In this document: positions 1 through 10,339 of the stretch, piece after piece | How positions within the stretch are numbered: position 1 is the stretch's first letter | Layout of the letters: each line of letters opens with the position of its first letter | NCBI RefSeq assembly: GCF_000165425.1 | Contig: NW_001799645.1 | Span: 62,001-126,000, forward strand | DNA length: 64,000 bases | Source of the DNA: Paramecium tetraurelia | Lineage: Eukaryota; Ciliophora; Oligohymenophorea; Peniculida; Parameciidae | Direction of reading: 5' to 3' | Program-made: the position numbers and the translations under genes | Notes under the pieces: generated by a model | The model's database searches: none | The model's input: only the letters and a program-made list of their open reading frames with translations | Told to the model about the DNA's origin: nothing

Positions 1-2578
1 TTCTTTGAGTAGGATTCCTGATGAGGCTTCTTTATAATACTGAAATGTTAGTTTGTTTTAATTATTGTTTCTCCCTGCAGGAAAGAGAACGGTTCTATCT
101 TTAGTCATTTGAGCCTCCTATAGTTAATTCAGGATCTCCCTATCATCTTTCTCTATAACTGATAAATTATTCCCTAAATTTGTGATATTGTTGGGGTCGA
201 AATTAATAGGGAACCCTGCAGTTTTTAAGGTTGTTTTATTTGAATTCTTTCTAATACTTTTTACTTATTGTTCTTATATTGGAATTGTTTGTTCATCCTG
301 ACATTCTTATTCAATGTTAAATTGGTCTAAACTTTCTACATTTACATTGCTAGCTGATTGTTATTAATCAGGACTATAATTTTTCTATGCCAAAGAATTG
401 CTTACAAAACTCACTGATTAATGTGTTTAATCTAGTTAATTTGTACAATTTACTTTCAGAATAGGGCAATTGGGAAGTTTCAGGCAAATCATCTGAGACC
501 TACTCTTAACTCTATCTATTAGCATATTATCTGGCCTTATCCTGATTCAAACTCATATCTTGCCAAGCAAAATATTTTCTTAACCTCCTTGAATATTTTC
601 TTCTTTGTTATTTTTCAGTATATAAATGTTTTTCGATTGCATTTATTCTTTAAGGAAAATATTATAAATGTCTACATTCTACTACGTAATGTCCTCTGAT
701 TTTACAATAATAGCATTCAAATAACTTGGAATTATAAAACGCATTATCTTTCATTGTGCAAAATATTTCATTGTCTTTTGGATAATTCGATATTATTAAT
801 GTGAAATCAGATCTCTTTATTTTCATCAATGTGGTGACTCCTGAACTGAAGATACTAATGTTTGAAGGAATCCCTGTAATAAAAGAATATTATCCAAAAG
901 TTTATCCTTCACACAAAGTTGTTACTGCTCTTTTATTGGTACCAAAGGAAGAACCTTAAAATTAAACCTTAACTTATCCTTTTAAAATATAAAACAATCC
1001 CAAATCCTCTATTTGATGTTCCTTAAAATACTTATTATTTGTACAATTATGATATTGTCTTCTGGATTAAATGTCACTTATTCAATTTCATAAAGCAATT
1101 ATTATTTGAATTAAGGAGAGAATCTATTCATCAATTCAATCTTATCAATCATAGTTGATCTCAAAGACAGATCAATCTCATCCTCTAATTCAGGACTCAG
1201 CTTCTTAGTTAGTTGATCTTTCGTTTTGTTTAAATCTTCCTGAAAACATTAAAAATCTTATTTACATCTATTCTAAATTCTAAATACGAGTAACACCTTT
1301 TTAAAAGTCCATCATTTTCACATTTCTCCCTAAATCTTTCAACAAACCCTTTGAGTAGCTTTTGTTTCTCCTCTTCAATCTCTATATCTGGTTTAATCCA
1401 AATATAAATGATCATTGTTGTGTAAGCTAAACAAAGGTAAGATAGAACCATGTAAATGGATATCACTAATGAATTTTAACTAGTTATTTCAATGGCTAAA
1501 ATGCTAATGTCTATTTTACATATATTAGAACAATGGGTCAACAAGGAAATAGCAAAAGTAATACAAAAGTAAAGACTTGGATCCTCCTCGCAGTGAGAAA
1601 CTCTTATTGTTTTATATGTATACCTTGATAAATACAAGCAAAGGAAACTACTATTGACACCCACAGTTAGAATACAAAAATAAAATGGTGAGTGGACTTG
1701 TAGATATTTTCAAAATTTTCCACTTACCTAAAGAATTAGAATAGCATCATCAATAAGATCGCTACTAATTTTGCTCTGTTATCTATTTCAAAAACACTGC
1801 TTAGAGACAACAGGACAAGTCTTAAGATGTCGAATATTTTCTTTTTGTTATCCTTGTAATTGACTTTAATGATTCCCCTCGACAATTTGTAAGGGCCCCT
1901 TTAAAATATTAGGTCTTGGCAAATAGTTAGACATGCCAATCCATAAGCCATATAAGAAATGATTTTTATGATTTGGGAGACATCAAAAAATTAAGTAATT
2001 GGAATGAAAATACATGAGAGGATATTCGATAAGGTAGTGGATAGAAATATATACATAGTGAAGTAATGGTACTTGAGGGGGGAAACTAAGATAGAGTATA
2101 AATTCAGTATTACGTTCTTAATATTCTTGGGTAAGGATGGGATCATTATATTTGGAATAGTGAATTAAATTCAAAAATTTAACTTTCATATGATTAACCA
2201 ATAATTTTACCCTATCCTAATTGATTTACATAGATTTTTTATTTTCCAAAATTGAACGCATCTAGAAATAGACTATCTTTAAATTTATACTGAATTAAGC
2301 TGGGAAGAAAATTAGGAACTTTCATCTAAGTAATGAACTTAATGTTATTTTCGACCATCCTGTTTAATAGCAACTTGCTCTTGACTTTTATTGGAAATCA
2401 AATTGGTTATAATAGTAGGGGCTCTTAAGTCTTCACTTCCTTAAAAGTCTCTTGGTTATTGAGGAAAAGTCATTAAGAAAGTAGGCTTGGAGTGACCATA
2501 GATGTTTATCTAAGACAATGAGGAATGTTCTTCCTCTTCTTAAATGGATTGGCTATGGGAATATGGTACAGTTCTCAT
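1..2578 (-). CDS. Cyclic-nucleotide-gated, K+-channel-like protein (EAG/CNG type), C-terminus cut off by window edge
   Basis: Six-TM, K+-channel-like membrane protein with a cytoplasmic cyclic-nucleotide-binding domain. Read from ATG 2578: a hydrophilic Ser/Gln-rich N-terminus, hydrophobic segments around 2050-1480, a pore region near 1520-1580, a long S6 helix (…SIYMVLSYLCLAYTTMI), a C-linker (SPELEDEIDLSLRSTMI) and a CNBD core (DLGLFYILKGQVKV, then LCEGQTFGQYSFITG). A CCHC knuckle (CYYCKIRGHYVVEC) follows, then a Gln-rich tail. Short introns restore the frame throughout, for example 1240-1265 (26 nt), a 23-nt one inside the CNBD and a 28-nt one near 2075-2110. The pore reads LLTHCSNIS where K+ channels have TVGYGD. 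Ciliates carry large families of such channels. Conduction of K+ is therefore doubtful, while the family assignment is good. Confidence 0.8.
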
Positions 2579-2704
2579 CTATTTTTTGGTTTGATTTTTA
2601 TCGATCAACTCTGAGTCCTTAATTTAAGGGATTTAAGGTTTTTTCTTGATCATCTTAAAATATTATAATAAATAATTGATTAATAGTTAAAAATTTATTT
2701 ATCG

Positions 2705-3215
2705 TCATTAATTGCTTTAAAGCTCTCTACATCTTGCTTCGACAACCTCAATGCCTTTTTTAAAAGAACTGTTGAATTGAGATATCAATTTTGACACAAA
2801 AGTTTAATGAAAATTTGACAATAGTTTCTATTTAAATGATGCTAATATACAGAATAATGAGTTTTTTAATCGTCTATTGCTTTATAAATGATTGATTCGT
2901 CTCCTGAAAGGTTCGGGTAATACTTGCAGGCTTTCAATAACTTGGTTTGCATCTCCATGCTTCTGTTCTCAATATCAAAAGTGATCTCTTCCAGAGTCAA
3001 GCACCAAACCATGAATTTGCGAGCGTAGACCTAAGTTTAGAATAATGAGATCATACGATTCTCTTAATAGACATAGTATTATTGTCATTAAGCATCATAT
3101 CTACAACTTGATTGAATTTTATGAAGTCGAATTCTTTGCATGGATACTTTTTCCAGAAGCCTTTAACCACAGTCTCCCAATCGAAGTTAAATGTGTACTC
3201 AGAATGAATCTGCAT
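2705..3215 (-). CDS. PRELI/MSF1 (Ups/slowmo) domain protein
   Basis: Members of this family carry phospholipids across the mitochondrial intermembrane space. The start MQIHSEYTFNFDWETVVKGF followed by WKKYPCKEFDF matches the family's N-terminal H-x-Y-x-F…W-x-x-V…W-x-KYP pattern. The C-terminus (FKKGIEVVEARCREL) matches its final amphipathic helix. Two introns are needed: 3031-3056 (26 nt) and 2828-2850 (23 nt); both hold or expose TGA codons if not removed. The spliced protein is about 150 residues, slightly short for the family (170-220). It lies 126 nt upstream of the channel gene, on the same strand. Domain assignment is by pattern recognition; lipid specificity cannot be read from this. 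Confidence 0.8.
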
Positions 3216-3379
3216 TATATAAAATTAGATATTCTAAATTTTGATTTTATACTTAATACAACAGATGTATTTATTTCATATTTAATATTCCGTACAATTT
3301 GTACCCTTAAAAACTCATTCAATCGTATTATTAATTTGATTTATCATTAAAATATGTATACCTAATATCTCCTATATAA

Positions 3380-3854
3380 TTAATCTAATCTGGATGATTT
3401 CCTTTCAGTTCTGACTATAGAGTTTCGAGTGGAGACTTGACAAAAGTATAAGACTCAGCACCTTTCATTGTGGATGTATCCTAGACTCATAGTTATGATA
3501 ATTATGTTTAAACTCTAGCTGAGTTCTTTAAAAATAGATAGTGAGGTTATTAGGATCCATTTAAAGCTCAACTCTCTCTTCCATCATTTAACCAAATCTC
3601 TAATAAATTTCTTTACTCTACCATGCATTTTTCCAACATTCGTTTTTTATCCTTCCTAAACATCATAATTTGTTATCAACTTCTCAATAATAATTTCAAC
3701 ACTTCTTACTTCACTTGATCTCTACAAAAAGCAATCACAATTGTAAAATTTCTCCACTGTATTAAATTCTTGAATCTCTTTTAGATTTATATCATAATAA
3801 TGATCTGACCCTGCTATCTCCTTCCTACCTTTAGGAGCATATATAACAATGCAT
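3380..3854 (-). CDS. Unrecognised small protein, gene model uncertain
   Basis: A TGA-free frame of about 100 codons that reads like protein (KEIAGSDHYYDINLKEIQEF, later EKLITNYDVQEGQ). Starting at ATG 3854 with a 19-nt intron gives an uninterrupted path to about 3560. A further frame (DPNNLTIYFQRTQLEFKHNY) continues to about 3450, but I could not place the connecting intron. No domain is recognised. The codon use and charged content argue for a real gene; the boundaries are provisional. Confidence 0.35.
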
Positions 3855-4801
3855 TATGTCCTTGAATTCAGTTGGATATATAAAGACCTCTAGCCATCAT
3901 ATGAATTTGGATGGTTATATACTATTCATATCAAAATTATCTTCTAGTTACAATGTACTTTTCATTTATGTCAACAAAAATTAAAAAGAATAATTTGAGA
4001 TTATTGGAAAAATAAGAAAATTAATCAATTTAAATACAAATAATGAATATTCTTGGTAATCTCTTCTTTTGTAGAAAAGGTTGTTTTATCAATCTCTTTT
4101 CTTTTGACTAAATAATTCACTAATAAATTGCTTAATTATTGGCATTTATGTCTAGACTATAGAGTAATTAATATTTAAAGGAAGTTTTCAGTAATATTTT
4201 GAAGTATTCATTATAATTACTTATTAAAATAATGATATATCTAAAATATTTTCGGATGGAATTAATATTGAAACCAATTTCTTTTTTACAATCATATACC
4301 TATAATAAAATTAAATAGAAGTAAAGACTTTTAAATATTGCGTTATGAAACTTGAAAATTATTGTTTTAATTATTTTAAATTGAGTTAAATATAAATCAT
4401 AGGAATATTTCTAAATTTAAATTCAATTTTGCTTAATGTATTACAAGATCTACAGTTTATTAATGACCTTCCAATAAGATTATCATTAATGCATTAATTA
4501 ATTTTCCAAACAACAAAAGAAATTATTTATTCCTAAAATTTATATTTAAATAATTTATTAACAAGATTGTAAATTAATTCATAAAAGAATTTATTCGTAA
4601 AAATGTGTTCTAAAAATAGAATGGATTTGAAATAAAGTGTAAGAAAATGTTATCTTAATCAATTTAATAGAATGAATTAAAAGCCTTAAAGTAGAAGTGC
4701 CTCTGCAATTATTACGGCATTTACTTAACAATAGTACATATCTTATCTTATCATCAAGTTAAGAGATTCAATTACTAGACGCCTAAAGAGAGTTTGATGA
4801 T
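3855..4801. other. Intergenic region, AT-rich
   Basis: About 950 nt, very AT-rich, with many T and A runs and frequent TGA or TCA in all frames. I see no gene, RNA or repeat in it. The right end must hold the promoter of the P-type ATPase gene. Confidence 0.6.
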
Positions 4802-7800
4802 ATGACGAAGGAGATGATGCAAAGGAGGAAGAGGTTGTTGAAATAGAATGAGAAAGGTGTGTAGAATGAGAAAGTTGACACGTCTAAAGCAGAGAAATTC
4901 AAAAACATGGTGCATACATTTATTTATTTTAGGATGAACATTCCATACCGTTAACAGAATTAGAGCAAAGATTAGAAACTTCATTGATTAATGGGCTTTC
5001 TTCAGATCAATTAGATGAAAAATTGAAGTAATATGGGAAAAACACTCTCACTTAAAAAGAAAAGTCACCATGGTATATACAATTATTACATGAATTGACA
5101 AATGTTTTTGCTTTATTACTTTGGGCAGCATCAGGATTGTGTTTTCTAGCATATGGGTTAACTCCAGAAGATCCCTCAAACGTAAGAAATGCTTTATTAT
5201 GTAGTTATACCTTGGGATAGTTCTAATTGCATGCATTTTAATAACAGCCCTTATGACTTATTTTTAGAATAGGAAATCGGAGGCCATAATGCAAGGATTC
5301 GTGAATTTTATACCTCCTGAAACCATAGTGATACGGGATGGGAAATAGTAGAAACTCCCAGCAGTCGATTTAGTTCCAGGAGATATAGTGATTATAGAAT
5401 CTGGAAAAAAGATTCCTGCTGACATCAGAATTATCGAGAGCAACCAAATGAAAGTAGACAATTCAAGTTTGACAGGAGAATCACTGTTATTGATAAGATC
5501 TCCAGAATGCACTCATGTAGAAAATCCATTAGAAACAAAAAATCTGGTATTCTTTGGTACTTTATGCAAAGAGGTATTTTAAATCGTTATTCAAAGGGTA
5601 CAGGGAAAGGAGTGGTCATCTTTACAGGAGACAAGACCGTGATTGGATAGATAGCAGGATTGGTTTAGAGTTCGATGGTGGAGGAGACCCCATTAAAAAA
5701 AGAACTTGATGCATTCACTATATACATAGCATGTATAGCCTTATCTATAGGAATTTTGTTCTTCGTATTAGGTTTTGCAGTGGGATATCGTAATTATTAT
5801 TATATAATATTTAGCTGCTATTTAAAATCTAATATTTGCAGTTGGTATTATTTCTGCAAATGTTCCTGAAGGGTTATTAGCCACTGTAGTGGTCGCATTA
5901 TCTATAACAGCAAAGAAGTTGGCTGGTCTAAAAGTGTTAGTGAAAAACCTTGAAGGAGTTGAAACTTTAGGATCAACTTCGTGCATTTGTTCAGACAAAA
6001 CAGGAACTTTAACATAAAATAAAATGACTGTTGAAAACATTTGGTATAATGGTAAGAAAATGAGAGGACACAATAAGGAGAAAATGGGGCCTTATTTCAA
6101 TTATTAATATGATGTCCAAGACCCAACTTTTAGGCTTTTGCATGAAACGGCAGTAATTTGTTCTGAAGCTGTATTTGATGATAGTCTGCCTTAGAATATA
6201 ACAATTAAGATTAATAACTCAATTGGTTTATCATAAGCTCAAAAAGATTAAAAATTGGAGGAAGCCAAAGCCTAATGGAATAAGGATTTTAAAAAATTAA
6301 GTTGTTAAGAAAAGCCCACAATTGGAGATGCATCAGAGACTGCTCTTATAAAGTTCTTTTAACCAATAGAGGATATTTTATAAACTAGAGCGAATAAAAA
6401 TATTGCAAAGGATAAAAATTAGTAAATTGCTAGAAAGCCTTTTAATTCAACAAACAAATTTGCATGTATCATCATAGAAGATGAATAAGAAGACTCTCAC
6501 TTCACTTTATTGACCAAGGGAGCTCCTGAAAGGATATGGTCATTATGTGATAGTATTTATTGTAATGGAAAAGTGGAAATCATAGATGAGAAGTGGTCAT
6601 AAGAATTTGATGAGATAAACGGAAAATTTGGAAGACAAGGTGAAAGAGTGTTAGGATTTTCAAGAATTCCTTTACCTAAGTCTCAATTTTCAAAGCATTA
6701 TAAATTTGATTTAGACAATTTCAACTTTCCATTCAAATAACAAACCTTTGTTGGACTCATCTCTTTGATTGATCCGCCAAAGGATTCAGTTCCAAATGCT
6801 GTGTAAAAATGCAAATCTGCTGGCATTCAAGTAATTATGGTCACAGGAGATTAACCAGTTACTGCTGCTGCTATAGCACGATAATGTAATATAATAACAG
6901 AAAAGACCGTAAATGAAATAATGGAAGAAAAGAATATTACATTTGAAGAAGCCTTCCATTAATCAAATGCTCTGGTAATCCATGGAGATAGATTGACAAA
7001 AATGGCCATTGATGACGAAGGCCTACCTGAAGACGAAAAAGGTCGATAGTTACAAGAATGGTTGAACAAACCACAACTTGTTTTTGCAAGAACTAGTCCT
7101 GCTCAAAAATTAATCATAGTATCTGGATGTCAAAAAAGAGGTCATATTGTTGCTGTAACAGGAGATGGTGTTAATGATAGTCCTGCTATTAAAAAGGCAG
7201 ACATTGGAATTGCTATGGGAATCACAGGCTCAGATGTTGCTAAGGATGCTGCTGATATGATATTATTAAATGATGATTTCTCAAGTATTGTGGTGGGAAT
7301 TCAAGAAGGAAGAAGAATATTTGATAACTTTAAAAAGGTTATAGTGTATTCATTGACCTCCAATATTGCAGAATTAGTTCCATTTTTAGGATTTATTGTA
7401 TTTAGACTACCATTACCACTTACTACTGTCCTGGTCTTGTGTATCTAAGTAGGAACAGATATCTTTCCATCAATGGTCTTTGTGTTTGAGGAGGCTGATC
7501 TAGATGTGATGACCAGGAGACCGAGAAACAAGAATGAGCATTTGGTTGGAGGGTAATTAATTACCTTTGCTTATGCCTAAAATGGAGTATTAGAAACATT
7601 TTGCGGATTCTTCTAATGGTATATTTCCTTCAATGACTTTGGCTTCACTCCATCATCTCTTTATTTCTTATTGAATAAACAAGGAGTACTTCCTAAATAT
7701 CATGACATTTACAATCCTAAAGATCCGTGGTTTGGTAACTCCAATCTTAGAGAATCTTACCCTGATGGAACTTGTGAAGGATCAGACTTAACAGGATAAG

Positions 7801-8432
7801 AGGATATTGATTGGATATATCCTAAGCATGGAGCTCATGACTTAAGGATGGTTCTACTTAAATGTGAAAATGGTAAAATCGTTTCAAATATGGAATGGGG
7901 AGATTGTAACATAGATTTAATATCACCTGTTACACAAAGACCTTACTGCTATCACACTGAAGCATCAAGCTATTCATAGACTTCCTTCTTTTTTGGAGTT
8001 GTATTAGGATAAATTTGCAATTATCAAGCATTGAGATAACTCAAAGGATCAGTAATCTATAATGGTACCTTTTTATTTCTATACTTAGGATTTGATAATG
8101 TTTTCATGTACTTGGCCTATTTTATAGAATTTTTAATTACATGGAGTCTGTCTTATATTGAAATTTTCAATACAGGATTTGGAACTAGAGACATTTTGTT
8201 CATTCACTATGGAATTTGTGGTCTTCCATTTGGTATAGTCATGATTCTCTGGAATGAAGGAAGAAAAGTTTGCGTAAATTAATAAATTAATCTTAGATCC
8301 GTATTTTCAAATCAAAAACCGCTTTTCCAAGTTGGTGGGATAGGTGCGTTGTTTATTGATTATCAAAAATATAGATATTTTATAATTCAATCTAAATTAA
8401 TCATATATTCTTTTTAATAATTTTAGTTTTGA
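4802..8432 (+). CDS. P2C-type P-ATPase (Na+/K+- or H+/K+-ATPase alpha-subunit-like)
   Basis: ATP-driven cation pump, about 1,180 residues. Landmarks in order: N-terminal cation-ATPase domain ([20 protein letters not shown]), TGES actuator motif near 5475, the M4 motif [13 protein letters not shown] near 5850-5885 typical of subfamily P2C, phosphorylation site [10 protein letters not shown] near 5990, nucleotide site KGAPERIW near 6510, MVTGDQPVTA near 6835, hinge [11 protein letters not shown] near 7155, and six C-terminal membrane helices with [10 protein letters not shown]. Short introns near 4906-4931, 5180-5202, 5573-5595 and 5790-5815 restore the frame. The start ATG 4802 is the first Met after an upstream TGA. 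The last 40 residues (after [10 protein letters not shown]) do not resemble the family and overlap the 3' end of the next gene, so a final intron may be missing. Confidence 0.92.
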
Positions 8433-9210
8433 TTAAATTATTAATATTGGAATAATTTTTGTGAATCATCTTGTGTTCCAAATGAATTTGTGCATTTTAC
8501 TAAAAAAGCATTCAATAATCTCACAACTTAAGAGTCTTTTTACAATGAATGTAAAATGGGATGTATTTAATTGAATTCATTATAACCTAATCCTTCTAAT
8601 TATTATAATACTCTAAACATTGGAGAAAGACGATTCAAATCCTTACAATCTACGATTTTATTTGTTAATTTCACTACAATTCAACACTTTAGTAAATATG
8701 GTGAGGCTTCTTCAAAGTCTATAGCATGATTTTATAAAACTTAGCATAATCTGTCAATCATCCTAAACTCATTTGTCGAATTAAGTATCTCTATCCATCA
8801 TACCTAGTAAATTTTCTAATTCAAATTCAACCTTAATTTAATAGGTTAACGATCCTAAATAATAGAGTATTTTCTAGAACTATTTATTGTGATATTTCAT
8901 GATCCATATCATTCTGGTAAAGAGTAGATGAAGTAATATCCTATAAATATTACTTTACTGCTTAAAACATATACGGCATAGTTTAAAAATGCAATTCACT
9001 ATATTTTAGTAATAATTGATGCAATTCAGAAATGATTGCCCATAAATTATTATAATTAGGCAATGCCCCTTTTAAAAATAGAATTGCTTATTCAGAAGTA
9101 ACTAATTATTATTATTAATGAAGTCTAAAATTCTTTTTTAGAAAAGAATTTTTCTCTCTAATTTCTTCTTAGTTAAGTATGAAAAAATTTCCCTTTTTTA
9201 CTTCAATCAT
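8387..9210 (-). CDS. Uncharacterised protein, splice path unresolved
   Basis: Protein-like frames run from ATG 9210 (MIEVKKGNFFILNQEEIREK) through a helical segment (LWAIISELHQLLLKYSELHF) to a C-terminal part (LNRLSPMFRVLQQLEGLGYN, then VVRLLNAFLVKC) and TGA 8387-8389. The repeated short helical pairs recall FAST-kinase/OPR-like RNA-binding mitochondrial proteins, but that is a guess. Between about 8720 and 8880 the frame changes at least twice and one TGA remains. Candidate introns exist, but no combination I tried was fully convincing, so the gene could also be damaged there. It is tail-to-tail with the ATPase, and the two 3' ends overlap by about 46 nt in the models given. Confidence 0.5.
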
Positions 9211-9803
9211 TCAAAATAATTACATAAATATTTCATATTAATTAATTTCTCAAAATAATAAAATTGTTGATAACATTATTATAAGATTGCATATTGCTCC
9301 CTCTCATTTACTTAATTTGGAGACACTCTGTTTCCAGGTGTTATGAAAGACAATCTAATAAACTTTAATACTTAAAAATAGTGATGATTAATTACTAACT
9401 AAAATTATAAAATATCAGGTTAGAAGCGCTAATATATGTAATGAATTTGATTAAATCTAAGCATCAGTCATGAATAAATAAAAAATTATAATATTGATTT
9501 ATATAAAAGAACCAATATAGGGAATAAAAATTTGATAATACATTCAAATCTATACATGAACAAAACTTATTTGTTATTCAATATCGAATTATGAAGATAA
9601 TATCACATTCACTGAACCGATAACATATTCTAAGATTATCAATTATTATTCAAATGAATTTCTTTCATATTTTGTTAAATTTTCAAACTTATCTTAATAA
9701 TCAATTTGAGATATAAAACAAAATTGAGATTATATGTATTTTAAGGAATCGAATTAATGATGATTGAAGTGCTTGATTCTATTTTATAATTATTTATTTT
9801 ATA
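9211..9803. other. Divergent intergenic region
   Basis: About 590 nt of AT-rich DNA between the starts of two divergent genes (minus at 9210, plus at 9804). It must carry both promoters. No other feature seen. Confidence 0.5.
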
Positions 9804-10205
9804 ATGTAAGAAACACCTACTCCTGATATAACTGATGAATAAGTATAATAGTTCTAAAAAGATCATTATTTCGAACATGAAATAAAAGGCGAGACTCTCC
9901 AAGGTTTGGCTATTAAATATAATATTACTCCGGAATCTATTCGAAAATTTAACAATCTCACAACAAATGAAATTTATCATCTCAAATCAATTATAATTCC
10001 AAATTAGTCCTCCTACGAATATTAATCAAATGAAATGGATTAAAATTCTATCCATAAAATATTTCTGTTGCAATATATGATGAAAAGCATTCTGGACCCC
10101 ACTGATAGTAGTGAAAAAGTAGCAAAATATTACTTGGAAGTTGCTGATTGGGATTTAAACAAGGCGATGAAAGAATACTAGGAAGATAGAGAATTTGATA
10201 AATGA
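9804..10205 (+). CDS. LysM-domain protein with a UBA-like C-terminus
   Basis: Single exon, 133 residues, no signal peptide. A LysM module occupies about residues 23-68: FEHEIKGETLQGLAIKYNIT, then IRKFNNL…IIIP, with the family's hydrophobic start, central G-E-T-L-x-x-L-A and closing I-x-IP. The last 40 residues (KYYLEVADWDLNKAMKEYQE) look like a UBA/TAP-C helical bundle. The layout resembles eukaryotic LYSMD proteins, which are intracellular or membrane-tethered rather than chitin-binding. No membrane segment is present. TGA at 10203-10205 ends the frame cleanly. Confidence 0.85.
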
Positions 10206-10339
10206 ACACTTTATTTTTATAAAATTATTTTCGTAAATTCTGAGTCTCAAAAAATATGGTTCTTCTAATGGATTATTTTTCAAATTATATTTATTGTTAA
10301 TAGTAAATTCAGGTAATTGATTATATAGAAACAATTAGA

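Noticed and set aside
2060-2110. An apparent frameshift at a run of six G in the channel gene.
   Set aside because: A 28-nt GT..AG intron just upstream restores the frame exactly, so no frameshift is needed.
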